Program-made: the position numbers and the translations under genes
Origin: Clostridiales bacterium
GTDB taxonomy: Bacteria > Bacillota > Clostridia > Lachnospirales > JAQSXR01
Direction of reading: 5' to 3'
NCBI GenBank assembly: GCA_029256575.1
Contig: JAQSXR010000009.1
Span: forward strand, 29,425 to 93,424
Length of the DNA stretch: 64,000 bases
Shown: one piece after another, positions 1-8,556 of the stretch
Position numbering within the stretch: the stretch's first letter is position 1
Layout: the number at the start of each line of letters is the position of its first letter
The notes under the pieces: model-generated
Told to the model about the DNA's origin: nothing
The model's input: the letters and a program-made list of their open reading frames with translations, nothing else
Databases searched by the model: none

Positions 1-2105
1 AACCGAGCCAAGTAAATAAAGAAATTACTAATAATAATTTAATGATTGAAAATATCGAATCCACGATCACAATTACTCCAGATAGAGTACCTGATGCAAA
101 TGAAAAATGGTACAGATCTAACGTAACTCTTACAGTAAAAGTTAGTGATGTAGGGGAACTCATTTCTGGACTAAGAAGTGTAAAGATTTATGTGAATGGT
201 AAGCAATATGGAGATACCCATGAATATAACACCTCTGCAACAAAAACAGAAGAAGCAACCTATACGGTAGTTCTCGATGACAAATGGATAAATGATTTGA
301 TTAATGAGGATGGAGCCTATGCAATAACAGTAGAAACCGTAGATAATGCGGGTAATGAGACATCAAACAAGGAAAACCCTACTACGGTATACATTGATTT
401 AGTTGCACCTTTATTAGAAGATTTAGTAGGGGCTGAAGAAGGGTCTTTCAATACTGGTAATAAAATTATAACTGTAAAATCTCATGAAAAGCATTTTGAC
501 CAAGAAGGAAATAAGGTTACATTTGAAGCAACTAGGACTTTAGATGGTAAGACAGAAAGCTATAACATGGGGGATTTTATAAGTGATAAGGTAGATTCTA
601 GCTATACACATAATTTTAAACAAGAAGGCACATACAAAATTATTGTAAAAGCAGTGGATGCTGCGGGGAATGAAGCAGAACAAAAAACAATGAATTTTAC
701 TATTGATAATATTAAACCAATTATATTGATATCTGGAGCAGAACAAAATGTTTATAGTGATTCAGACATAAATATTTTGGTTAGTGTTACAGAATCCAAT
801 TTCTCTAATAACAAAGTGACGATTGATGTGAAAAAGAATTTAGATGGTATTACATCCGACTATAATTTTGGATTATTAAAAAATAATGCAAAACTATCTC
901 AATTAGGTAATACATTTAATCAAGATGGAACTTATACAATTACTGTAAACGCTTTAGATGCTTCGGGAAATAAAGCGGATACAAAGACATTAATATTTAC
1001 AGTTGATAAAACCAATCCAACAATTTTGATTAAGGGTATTCCAAGCAAAATAAATGGAGAGGGAACGATAGTTGCCCCAGAAATAATATATGATGATATT
1101 TATTTTGAAAGTATGGTTACAACACTTACAAGAGCAAATAAAGGAAGCACTGAAAAGTTGATATATACTGACAAAACAAACGCAAAGGGTGGTATTCGTG
1201 CTTATGATAATTTCCCAGATGGAACAAGAACGAACAACAATGATGATATATATACACTCTATGTAAAGGTAGTTGATAAAGCTGGTAGATCTACAGAACA
1301 AATTGAAACGTTTTCCGTTAATCGATTCGGATCTGTATATAGTTTTAGTAGTGGATTAAGTAATTTAATTGGAAATGCATATGTGAAAGAAGTTAGCGAA
1401 GATATCATTATTTCAGAAACAAATGCTAATTTGCTTGTTGATTCCAAAATAGTAGTAACGAAAGATGGAACTATTCTTGAATCTGTTACCTATTCTACAG
1501 AAAAATCAGGTGGTGTTGATAAATGGTATAACTACAAATATAATATTTCAAAATCCAATTTCGAAGAGGATGGAGTATATCAAATATTTGTATCATCAAA
1601 AGATGATGCAGGAAATAACCCTGAAAACATTAATTTTGAGGATAAGGCCATTTTATTTAGAGTCGATTCAACAACTCCTGAAATAACAAATATAACTGAT
1701 TTAGAGAAGAAAAGTTACAATGCAAATAGTATCACTGTAAACTTTACTGTATTCGACAGAATTGGTCTTGCCAAAGTGACTGCATATGTAAATAATAAAT
1801 CAGCAGCAGAATTCGCTACGTTTGAGGATAAAAATGAATTTTCAGGTAGTTTTGAAATCACGGAAGGAGCAAACCAGTCTATAAGGATTGTAGTTGAGGA
1901 TTTAACTGGTAATATTACGGATTCGAATGCAGAAAATTTTGATTCAGCTTTTGTGTTCAATAAAAATATTACAGTATCGACAAGTTTCTGGGTTCGTTTC
2001 CGCGCAAATGATACGATGTTTTTCTATTCAATTATAGGAATAAGTATACTAGCGATTGGATTATTAACTTTTATTTTTATTAAGAAAAGACATAAGGTGA
2101 AATAA
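1..2105 (+). CDS. Surface protein with Ig-like repeats and C-terminal membrane anchor (5' partial)
   Basis: The frame is open from base 3, before the first ATG at base 42, so the gene starts outside the window. The protein carries at least four repeats of about 95-100 residues. Each ends in a motif such as VDAAGNEAEQ, LDASGNKADT or VDNAGNETSN, followed by an F-x-V/I-D-x-x-x-P linker. This is typical of bacterial Ig-like/cadherin-like beta-sandwich modules in exported proteins. The C-terminus has one hydrophobic helix (YSIIGISILAIGLLTFIFI) followed by KKRHKVK, so the long repeat part should face outward with a membrane anchor. No sortase motif is seen. It is 19 bases upstream of a membrane protein gene and near type VII-like genes, so it may belong to the same secretion or surface locus. 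The substrate or ligand is unknown. Confidence 0.8.
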   Translation, partial: PSQVNKEITNNNLMIENIESTITITPDRVPDANEKWYRSNVTLTVKVSDVGELISGLRSVKIYVNGKQYGDTHEYNTSATKTEEATYTVVLDDKWINDLINEDGAYAITVETVDNAGNETSNKENPTTVYIDLVAPLLEDLVGAEEGSFNTGNKIITVKSHEKHFDQEGNKVTFEATRTLDGKTESYNMGDFISDKVDSSYTHNFKQEGTYKIIVKAVDAAGNEAEQKTMNFTIDNIKPIILISGAEQNVYSDSDINILVSVTESNFSNNKVTIDVKKNLDGITSDYNFGLLKNNAKLSQLGNTFNQDGTYTITVNALDASGNKADTKTLIFTVDKTNPTILIKGIPSKINGEGTIVAPEIIYDDIYFESMVTTLTRANKGSTEKLIYTDKTNAKGGIRAYDNFPDGTRTNNNDDIYTLYVKVVDKAGRSTEQIETFSVNRFGSVYSFSSGLSNLIGNAYVKEVSEDIIISETNANLLVDSKIVVTKDGTILESVTYSTEKSGGVDKWYNYKYNISKSNFEEDGVYQIFVSSKDDAGNNPENINFEDKAILFRVDSTTPEITNITDLEKKSYNANSITVNFTVFDRIGLAKVTAYVNNKSAAEFATFEDKNEFSGSFEITEGANQSIRIVVEDLTGNITDSNAENFDSAFVFNKNITVSTSFWVRFRANDTMFFYSIIGISILAIGLLTFIFIKKRHKVK

Positions 2106-2124
2106 CAAAGGAGGAAAATATACA

Positions 2125-2745
2125 GTGTCATTCAATGAAATTAAAATAAAAATATCATTAAATAAAATTTTTCCTGACAATTTATTAGATTCAACAGTTG
2201 CATGGATTTGCTTTATTATCGCAGTTCTAGGTGGAATAATGCTAAGTATCATATTCTTACCTAAGAAAAATGAAAGAAGTGCTTCTAGATTTTATACCGC
2301 ATTATATAACTTTTTTAATTTTAAGAAAATGCTTGCAGAAACACTTTTCAAAATCTTGTATATGATTACGAGTTGCTGGATAACTCTATTCGCGTTATTG
2401 TTACTAATCTTTGGAGAAGGAGTTAACTTAAGATATCGCTTTATTTCATTTATGTTAATATTTATTGTTGGGAATATACTACTTCGCTTAGTTTATGAAT
2501 TTCTTCTGGTTATTTTAGTTATTTGTAGAAACATAGTAGAAATCAACAAAAAGATGAGTAATTTACAAATGAATGATTCAAGTAGCTCTGGTGGAGTTTT
2601 GCTAGAAAATGAGCAACCTAGCAATCTAAAACAGGAAATAAATGCGGACTCTGGGATACAAGTAGGGGTAGTTTTTTGTAGAAATTGTGGAAATCAATTT
2701 AATTCAACAACTTCTAAATGTCCACATTGTGGAGCTCAAAGATAA
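2125..2745 (+). CDS. Membrane protein with C-terminal zinc ribbon
   Basis: GTG start preceded by a strong AAAGGAGG site. The 206-residue protein has hydrophobic segments at about residues 25-47, 75-100 and 108-135. The tail ends in a zinc ribbon of the form FCRNCGNQ...CPHCGAQR (two CxxC pairs). The membrane part contains a DUF4282-like layout (long hydrophobic helices plus a short basic N-terminal region), but I cannot assign the family firmly. It follows the Ig-repeat protein by 19 bases and probably shares its transcript. Short zinc ribbons of this kind are common on clostridial membrane proteins and need not bind nucleic acid. Function unknown. Confidence 0.75.
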   Translation: MSFNEIKIKISLNKIFPDNLLDSTVAWICFIIAVLGGIMLSIIFLPKKNERSASRFYTALYNFFNFKKMLAETLFKILYMITSCWITLFALLLLIFGEGVNLRYRFISFMLIFIVGNILLRLVYEFLLVILVICRNIVEINKKMSNLQMNDSSSSGGVLLENEQPSNLKQEINADSGIQVGVVFCRNCGNQFNSTTSKCPHCGAQR

Positions 2746-2889
2746 ACTCCAAAGATAAACTTCAATGGCCTAATCCTTGGAATAATTCAAAGGAATAATC
2801 CACCCACGGTAATAATACGAAAGGGAAATAGAGTTTATATTGATACTGCAGTATGCATTAAATAATAAATTATAAAGGGGTGAAAAAGT

Positions 2890-4401
2890 ATGGCAACAAT
2901 TAAGATTAACTTAGATGGAGTGCTAAGTGCAAATATGCAAATTCCATCCATGCAAATGAAGATAACAAACGCGAAATTAGGAACTTCGAGTTTAAGTTAT
3001 CAAATAGACAGTCAAATATTAAGTAGAAGAAGTATATCTAGCCGAATTAGATCAGCGACGAATTTACTTGCTAAAATTGAGACTGACATTTCACAACTTC
3101 TTAGGGTAACAAATTCAGCGGTGACAGAATATCGAAATACAGACGATATATTAGCTGGACGTAGACTGAATTCTAATGTAATAAATAATATTATTAACGG
3201 TATTAATGATTCGTTTTGGAAGAACAATCCATTTGAAAGAGTACAATCCGGTATCAATGCAGTCGTTGGTGCTGCAAAAGGAGCTTTTAGTTGGTTGGAT
3301 TATGCTTTCAATTCTGAAAATGGCAAAGATTCTGTATCAGCTTCGTTACTTAAGTACACCAATGATGATGATTTTATGAGTTTATTTAATGGTTCTGCAT
3401 CCTATGAGAAGGGAAAATTGGGAGCTGCTGCATCTCTATTTATGCTAGGCGATGAATATTCTACTTGGAACTTTCTTGGAGGAGAATTTGAAAGTGAAAA
3501 GCGTAAAACATCACTTACTTGGTATGGAGCAATGTATGAAAATGAAGATGATACAAAAGCTTATATATTAAAAAATGAACTTGCATTTAAAGATGAGTTA
3601 AGTGCTGGATTTGATATCAAGAAAGTAACGGATAATGCCGATGACTTTTTAAAGAAAAATGGTTATCAATTAGAGTCAGATAAAATCTATGGTAGCTATA
3701 ATCCAACTACAGGTCTTTGGGAAAAATCAGATAAAGGGCTTACAAATGCAAAAGAAAAAGCAACTTTATTTGAAAAAACAGTTGGTGTTACAGCATCGGC
3801 AAGCCTGCTAGAAGGATCTATTTCAGGTGATGCTGGATGGGCAAATGGTTCTGTGACCGCGAAAGTAGGAAACGCAGAAGCGAGTGCAAGTGCGAGCGCA
3901 GGATTCTATGCAGTGGATAAGGATGGGAAAACATTGTTTAGTCCAGGGGTTAATGCAAAAGTAGGAGCGAGTGTATCAGCTTTTGAAGTTGAAGCTAAGG
4001 GTCAAATTGGCAGTGATATGATTGGTATTTATGGTAAAGGAGAAGTATCTGCACTAACAGCTGAAGCGAAAGCTGAGGCCAGTCTCGGTATGGTGAATGG
4101 AGAATTTGAAGCTAAAGTAACCGCTGGAGCGGAAGCAATACTAGCAGAAGCCAAAGGAGATGTTGGACTTAATGTTCTTGGCGGAGAAGTTGGTGTGAGT
4201 GGTGGCGTTAATTTCGGTGTTGGGGCAAAGGCAGATGTTGGATATGCAGATGGAAAACTCAAGTGTGATTTTGGTGTTTCCTTGGGTGTAGGAGTAAGTT
4301 TAGGAGTAGAAATTGATGTAGGTGGTATGGTGGACACCGTGTCAGGTGCAGCGGAAGCTGTATGGGATGGAGCAAAATCTCTTTGGGATTCGATTTTTTA
4401 G
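2890..4401 (+). CDS. Candidate type VII secretion substrate with Ala/Gly-rich repeat domain
   Basis: ATG start behind AAAGGGGTG. The N-terminal 90 or so residues look like a helical WXG100/LXG-type hairpin: an amphipathic stretch runs through SISSRIRSATNLLAKIETDI and ends in VTNSAVTEYRNTDDIL, the usual 'nxaVxxYrxtE' ending of clostridial type VII helical modules. There is no signal peptide. Residues about 295-475 are low in complexity, built of short Ala/Gly/Glu/Lys units (AEAKAEASLG, AEAKGDVGLN, VSLGVGVSLGV) in alternating pattern, possibly beta-rich or membrane-active. The last 20 residues form an amphipathic helix (AAEAVWDGAKSLWDSIF). The genes just downstream are DUF3592-like and DUF4176-like, the latter often found at Firmicutes type VII loci. 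I infer a secreted effector or structural polypeptide; no catalytic motif is visible. Confidence 0.6.
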   Translation: MATIKINLDGVLSANMQIPSMQMKITNAKLGTSSLSYQIDSQILSRRSISSRIRSATNLLAKIETDISQLLRVTNSAVTEYRNTDDILAGRRLNSNVINNIINGINDSFWKNNPFERVQSGINAVVGAAKGAFSWLDYAFNSENGKDSVSASLLKYTNDDDFMSLFNGSASYEKGKLGAAASLFMLGDEYSTWNFLGGEFESEKRKTSLTWYGAMYENEDDTKAYILKNELAFKDELSAGFDIKKVTDNADDFLKKNGYQLESDKIYGSYNPTTGLWEKSDKGLTNAKEKATLFEKTVGVTASASLLEGSISGDAGWANGSVTAKVGNAEASASASAGFYAVDKDGKTLFSPGVNAKVGASVSAFEVEAKGQIGSDMIGIYGKGEVSALTAEAKAEASLGMVNGEFEAKVTAGAEAILAEAKGDVGLNVLGGEVGVSGGVNFGVGAKADVGYADGKLKCDFGVSLGVGVSLGVEIDVGGMVDTVSGAAEAVWDGAKSLWDSIF

Positions 4402-4416
4402 GTAGGAGTGATAAAA

Positions 4417-4863
4417 ATGAGTGAAGTAATTGTTGGATGTGTTTTTAGTCTATTTGCTCTGATATGCTGGTTTGTATGGAGTGGAGCTAAAATTCGCGAT
4501 AAAAAGAATAAATCTGAAAAAGTTAATTACACAGAAGCTACCATAATAGGATATAGAGATCAATCAACAAAATATGCTTCTCCAATAGTTCGATTTTATG
4601 TGAATAATGTAGAAAGAAGAAGTCAAGCTTCAACCGTGGATAGAAGAAATTATCCAGAAGGGACAGTTGTCCCAATATCATATGTTGAACGTCAATTATT
4701 GGGGCAAACATCCGTATATGCAAATATAGAAGATCCTAAAATTAAGGAAAGACAGGAAAAAGGTTGGAAAACATTTAAAGTTGTATTTTTGGCACTAGCA
4801 TCTATTTTTACAGTTGTGTCACTTGTACTTATTTTCACAGGGATATATAATATAATTAATTAA
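4417..4863 (+). CDS. DUF3592-like small membrane protein
   Basis: A GTG at 4408 extends the frame, but the ATG at 4417 is better spaced from TAGGAG. The 148-residue protein has an N-terminal membrane helix (VGCVFSLFALICWFVWSG), a soluble beta-rich middle with the pattern ATIIGYR...PIVRFYVNN...YPEGTVVPISY, and a C-terminal helix (VVFLALASIFTVVSLVLIFTGI). This fits DUF3592-type membrane proteins, which occur next to polymorphic-toxin and type VII genes and sometimes act as immunity or accessory proteins. It lies 15 bases after the candidate substrate gene, so it may protect against or support it. That role is inference. Confidence 0.6.
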   Translation: MSEVIVGCVFSLFALICWFVWSGAKIRDKKNKSEKVNYTEATIIGYRDQSTKYASPIVRFYVNNVERRSQASTVDRRNYPEGTVVPISYVERQLLGQTSVYANIEDPKIKERQEKGWKTFKVVFLALASIFTVVSLVLIFTGIYNIIN

Positions 4864-4881
4864 ACTTAGGGGGTTTTTATT

Positions 4882-5172
4882 ATGGAAGGATTATTACCAG
4901 TAGGTTCCGTTGTTTTATTGAAAGATAGTACTAAAAAAGTTGTTATTATCGGTTTTTGTCAAAGAGAAATTGGTGATGGCGGGAAGATATGGGATTACTC
5001 AGGCTGCCTATACCCAGAAGGATATTTTGGAGCAGATAAGTGTTTTTTATTTAATGCCGATCAAATTGATAAATTGTATTTTATCGGTTTTCAAGATGAA
5101 GAACAACTTAAATTTAAAGTTCGTGCAGAGCAATTATTAGCGGATAAACGTGCAGAAGAAAATCAAATGTAG
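4882..5172 (+). CDS. DUF4176-like protein, type VII locus associated
   Basis: ATG start with a GGGGG-containing ribosome site. The 96-residue protein opens with LLPVGSVVLLKDSTKKVVIIGF, followed by WDYSGCLYPEGYFG and FNADQIDKLYFIGF, the pattern I know from DUF4176. Members of this family are small cytosolic beta-rich proteins repeatedly found in Firmicutes type VII (ESX/Yuk-like) gene clusters. The protein has no membrane segment. It is the last gene before the ilv promoter, so it appears to be the 3' end of the cluster. Exact function unknown. Confidence 0.65.
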   Translation: MEGLLPVGSVVLLKDSTKKVVIIGFCQREIGDGGKIWDYSGCLYPEGYFGADKCFLFNADQIDKLYFIGFQDEEQLKFKVRAEQLLADKRAEENQM

Positions 5173-5182
5173 AAAAATTTGC

Positions 5183-5211
5183 TTGACAACGATATAATAT
5201 TAGTGTACTAT
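5183..5211 (+). promoter_or_regulatory. Sigma-A type promoter for the ilvBN transcript
   Basis: TTGACA at 5183-5188, 17-base spacer, TACTAT at 5206-5211. It sits directly upstream of the T-box leader and after the last gene of the previous cluster. Confidence 0.65.
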
Positions 5212-5227
5212 CATCTTTAATTAAATG

Positions 5228-5520
5228 TATGAAAAGCGTTGACAAGGAGGAGTACATACTCACCGAAAGCAAAGAGAGAAGATGATTGGTGCGAATCTTC
5301 GAGTAGGTAGTATAGAAGTAGCCTTTGAGCTTTGAACCGAACGAAGATTTTTAGAATCTTTTATTAGGATTCAACGGATTTCCACCGTTATTAGGAAGTA
5401 GTATCGGATCAATAATCCCGTACTTGATGAGTGCAGAAGAATCTTCTGAATTTAGGTGGTAACACGGACGTAATGTTCGCCCTAAGTAAACTATAAAGTT
5501 TATTTAGAGCGAACTTTTTT
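5228..5520 (+). promoter_or_regulatory. T-box leader controlling ilvBN
   Basis: The conserved T-box sequence is at about 5452-5467 (TTTAGGTGGTAACACGGA, compare AGGGTGGNACCGCG). It is followed by a competing terminator. Upstream, a Stem I is visible: an AGTA S-turn at 5251-5254, a distal hairpin GAAGAT...ATCTTC with a GGTGCGA loop near 5279-5300, and the closing strand GTAT at 5310-5313. The S-turn partner GAA at 5315-5317 is followed by GTA at 5318-5320, which I tentatively read as a valine specifier codon. The TGGT of the T-box predicts a tRNA with discriminator A, as in tRNA-Val. Uncharged tRNA would favour the antiterminator (TTAGG with CCTAA) and switch on the branched-chain genes downstream. 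Presence of the T-box is clear; the specifier assignment is uncertain. Confidence 0.85.
5475..5520 (+). terminator. T-box regulatory terminator
   Basis: GTTCGC and CTAAGTAAACT pair with AGTTTATTTAG and GCGAAC, followed by six T. It overlaps the antiterminator strand CCTAA and so is the conditional terminator of the leader. Confidence 0.85.
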
Positions 5521-5642
5521 GTTATATGCATTTAATATTTAATGTGATCACTCGTATAGCTATTAAGAAATATGAGTTGCAACTTATGAATATGTAATCA
5601 GATTTATATCACACTAACAATTATATTTAGGAGGTAAAGCTT

Positions 5643-7367
5643 ATGAAAATATCAGGAAATAGTTTATTTGTAAAAGCGCTAAAAGATGAAGGTGTTGATA
5701 CACTCTTTGCATATCCAGGTGGATGTGTTATAGATTTATTTGACGAGCTATATAAACAAAGGGATATTGAAATGATATTACCTAGACATGAACAAGCAGC
5801 CGTTCATGCCGCAGATGGATATGCTCGTTCTACAGGTAAAGTAGGAGTATGCCTCGTAACGAGTGGCCCAGGTGCTACCAATATCGTGACAGGAATTGCA
5901 ACTGCAAACTATGATAGTGTTCCAATTGTATGTTTTACAGGACAAGTACCAACTAGACTAATTGGAAATGATGCATTCCAAGAAGTTGATATTGTAGGGA
6001 TAACAAGAAGCATTACCAAACATAGTATAATGGTAACAAAAAGAGAAGATCTTGGAAGAGTTATAAAAGAAGCCTTCTTTATTGCGAATACAGGTCGTAA
6101 AGGGCCAGTAGTAATTGATTTACCTTCTGATATAATGAAAGAATTAGGAGACAATCGATATCCGAAAGAAGTAAATATTAGAAGTTATAAACCAACTACT
6201 AATGTTCACATTGGTCAATTAAAGAAAGCTTTGGGAATACTTGAAGAAGCTAAGAAACCAGTATTTTTAATTGGTGGAGGAGTTAATATTGCTAAGGCTA
6301 ATGAAGAGTTTACAAAACTTGTTGAGCTAACAGGAATTCCTGTAATCACAACAATAATGGGCAAAGGTGCAATTGCAACAAATCATAAACTATATATTGG
6401 AAATATCGGAATGCATGGAAGCTATGCAGCAAACAAAGCAATTAGTGAATGTGATGTTATGTTTTCAATCGGAACAAGATTTAATGATAGAATTACAGGT
6501 AAAATAAGCGAATTTGCACCTAACGCTAAAATAATTCATATTGATATTGATACAGCTTCCATTTCTAGAAACATAAAAGTTGATATTCCAATCGTTGCAG
6601 ATGCAAAGTTAGCAATTGAAAAGATAATGGAGATGGCGAAACCTCTTAATATTATAGAATGGGTAACTGAAGTAACGAATTGGAAGGCGGAATTCCCATT
6701 GAAAATGGAGTCTAAAAATGGAATTTCACCACAAAAGATATTTGAAACAATAAACAATACTTTTGATAATTCGGTTATTGTAACAGATGTAGGTCAACAT
6801 CAAATGTGGACGACTCAATTTATTGAACTTAACCAAAACAGACAATTATTAACTTCCGGAGGACTTGGTACCATGGGTTACGGTTTTCCAGCAGCGATTG
6901 GAGCACAACTTGGAAATCCAGATAAAAAAGTTATTTGTATTTCAGGAGATGGTGGCATACAAATGAATATACAGGAGTTAGCAACTGCAGTTGCACAAGA
7001 ACTCCCTTTGATAATTATGATATTTAATAACAGCTATCTTGGAATGGTACGTCAATGGCAACAACTTTTTTACGATAAAAGATATTCTTCAACATGCTTA
7101 ACAAGCAGAAAAAGTTGTAAGAAAAACTGTTTAGATCCAAATAAAGAGTGTCCTCCATATTCACCCGATTTTGTTAAGTTAGCCGAAAGTTATGGGGCAA
7201 TAGGAATAAGAGTAACAAAAGAAGATGAAATTATGCCAGCATTTGAAAAAGCATCATCATCTACGGATACACCAATTATTATTGAATTTATTATAGATAG
7301 TAACCAACTTGTTTTACCTATGGTTAAATCAGGTAATCCACTTAGCGAAATGATAATGGAGGGTTAG
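5643..7367 (+). CDS. ilvB: Acetolactate synthase, large (catalytic) subunit
   Basis: Condenses two pyruvate, or pyruvate plus 2-oxobutyrate, into acetohydroxyacids for valine/leucine and isoleucine synthesis; uses ThDP, Mg2+ and FAD. The start follows AGGAGGTAA. The 574 residues show the N-terminal ThDP pyrimidine domain with FAYPGGCVIDLFDEL and RHEQAAVHAADGYAR (catalytic Glu in HEQ), the central FAD/DHS-like domain and the C-terminal ThDP domain with GDGGIQMN...NNSYLGMVRQWQ. Odd: just after the RQWQQLFYDKRYSST segment the protein has a cysteine cluster, C485-x6-C492-x3-C496-x6-C503, where the family normally has a short loop before PDFVKLAE. It is co-transcribed with ilvN, 3 bases apart, behind a T-box. 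Confidence 0.95.
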   Translation: MKISGNSLFVKALKDEGVDTLFAYPGGCVIDLFDELYKQRDIEMILPRHEQAAVHAADGYARSTGKVGVCLVTSGPGATNIVTGIATANYDSVPIVCFTGQVPTRLIGNDAFQEVDIVGITRSITKHSIMVTKREDLGRVIKEAFFIANTGRKGPVVIDLPSDIMKELGDNRYPKEVNIRSYKPTTNVHIGQLKKALGILEEAKKPVFLIGGGVNIAKANEEFTKLVELTGIPVITTIMGKGAIATNHKLYIGNIGMHGSYAANKAISECDVMFSIGTRFNDRITGKISEFAPNAKIIHIDIDTASISRNIKVDIPIVADAKLAIEKIMEMAKPLNIIEWVTEVTNWKAEFPLKMESKNGISPQKIFETINNTFDNSVIVTDVGQHQMWTTQFIELNQNRQLLTSGGLGTMGYGFPAAIGAQLGNPDKKVICISGDGGIQMNIQELATAVAQELPLIIMIFNNSYLGMVRQWQQLFYDKRYSSTCLTSRKSCKKNCLDPNKECPPYSPDFVKLAESYGAIGIRVTKEDEIMPAFEKASSSTDTPIIIEFIIDSNQLVLPMVKSGNPLSEMIMEG

Positions 7368-7370
7368 ATT

Positions 7371-7850
7371 ATGAAAAAAAGATGGATTTCATTATTTGTA
7401 GAAAACAATGTAGGTGTTTTAGCAAAGATTTCAGGAATGTTTTCTGGAAAAGCATATAATCTTGAAAGCTTAACAGTTGGCGAAACGGAAGATAAGACGA
7501 TGTCTAGAATTACGATTGGGTTAATGAGTAATGATGAGATATTCGAGCAAATTAAAAAACAGTTAAATAGATGCGTGGATGTCATTAAAGTTATAGATTT
7601 AACTGATTTAGAAGTGCATTTGAAAGAATTAATGTTTATCAAGATTATGGATTGTTCTTTGGAAGATAGAGAAGAGATTTTTAGAATAGCTAAAGTTTAT
7701 GATTTAAAAGTAATCGATTATAATATTAATAATATTGTGGTTGAATCAGTTAATACGGATAGTAGAAATAATGAAATTATAAATTTAATGAAAAAATTTA
7801 AAAACATTGAAGTAGTTCGTGGCGGAAGTGTTGCAATGGAAAGAGTATAG
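7371..7850 (+). CDS. ilvN: Acetolactate synthase, small (regulatory) subunit
   Basis: ATG start 3 bases after the ilvB stop. The 159-residue protein has an N-terminal ACT domain (KKRWISLFVENNVGVLAKIS, then the GMFSGKAYNLESLTVG signature) and the C-terminal ALS small-subunit domain. This is the normal length for IlvN/IlvH. It binds the large subunit, raises its activity and confers valine feedback inhibition. Neighbour order ilvB-ilvN behind a T-box makes the assignment secure. ilvC and ilvD do not follow. Confidence 0.94.
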   Translation: MKKRWISLFVENNVGVLAKISGMFSGKAYNLESLTVGETEDKTMSRITIGLMSNDEIFEQIKKQLNRCVDVIKVIDLTDLEVHLKELMFIKIMDCSLEDREEIFRIAKVYDLKVIDYNINNIVVESVNTDSRNNEIINLMKKFKNIEVVRGGSVAMERV

Positions 7851-7987
7851 GAAAGAGATATATACGGTTATTAATCTTATTGTTTTGTGAAAAACATAAA
7901 AGATACATGTGGATTTTCTTCTATACTTTAGGTTATAATAGAATGTAATACTAGTTTAAAATATAAGACCTCGAGAGGAGAATCACT

Positions 7988-8302
7988 ATGGATGTTAAAA
8001 TTATAGGATTAAATGAATTTGATGAAGCAATAAATGAAAAGGATAAAGTCGTATTAGTTGACTTTTATGCTGATTGGTGTGGACCTTGTAAGATGTTAGC
8101 ACCTGTAATACATGAAATAGCGGAAGAAAATGTTGATAAAGTTTCAGTATATAAAGTAAATATTGATGAGAGTATGGAGTTATCTGAACGATATAAGGTT
8201 ATGAACATACCAACTATTATTGCATTTAAAGACGGAGAAGTCATTGCAAAAGAAATTGGAATTAAACCAAAAGAAGTTTATGAAGGAATAATAGGTAAAT
8301 AA
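7988..8302 (+). CDS. trxA: Thioredoxin
   Basis: Start follows CGAGAGGAG. The 104-residue protein has the full thioredoxin fold pattern: VVLVDFYADWCGPCKMLAPV with active-site C31-G-P-C34, and the cis-proline loop MNIPTIIAFKDGE. Length is standard. It acts in the cytosol as a dithiol reductant for ribonucleotide reductase, peroxiredoxins and methionine sulfoxide reductases. A consensus TATAAT lies at 7934-7939 and a terminator follows, so it is probably a single-gene transcript. The thioredoxin reductase gene is not in the window. Confidence 0.93.
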   Translation: MDVKIIGLNEFDEAINEKDKVVLVDFYADWCGPCKMLAPVIHEIAEENVDKVSVYKVNIDESMELSERYKVMNIPTIIAFKDGEVIAKEIGIKPKEVYEGIIGK

Positions 8303-8313
8303 TTAAAGAATAG

Positions 8314-8371
8314 AAAAGATTATTTTAGTTCGAGTTAGTATAAATGGCTCAACTAGAATAGTCTTTTTTTT
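8314..8371 (+). terminator. Rho-independent terminator after trxA
   Basis: A long stem pairs AAAAGATTATTTTAGTTCGAG with CTCAACTAGAATAGTCTTTT, with G-T pairs and one bulge, then a T run. Confidence 0.85.
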
Positions 8372-8556
8372 ATTTCTTATTTTAAGATACTGAAAAGTCC
8401 TTATGAATGTTTTTGAAAATCTAGGTTTGAAATCGTAATTTAGTCGAAAAGATATCTTAGAAAAATATAATTAGAACTATTTAGGCATAATATATTTAAG
8501 TTTTATATTAACGAATAGGTAAGATAAAACAATATAAGGATTAAAGGGAGAAAAAT

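Noticed and set aside
540..746. Minus-strand ORF of 68 codons and many similar short ORFs inside large genes
   Set aside because: They lie antisense to or out of frame with clear genes, lack ribosome sites and have no recognisable protein features.
4029..4337. Minus-strand ORF of 102 residues, Pro/Thr/Ser-rich
   Set aside because: It is the mirror of the Ala/Gly repeat region of the + strand gene; the composition is a by-product of the repeats.
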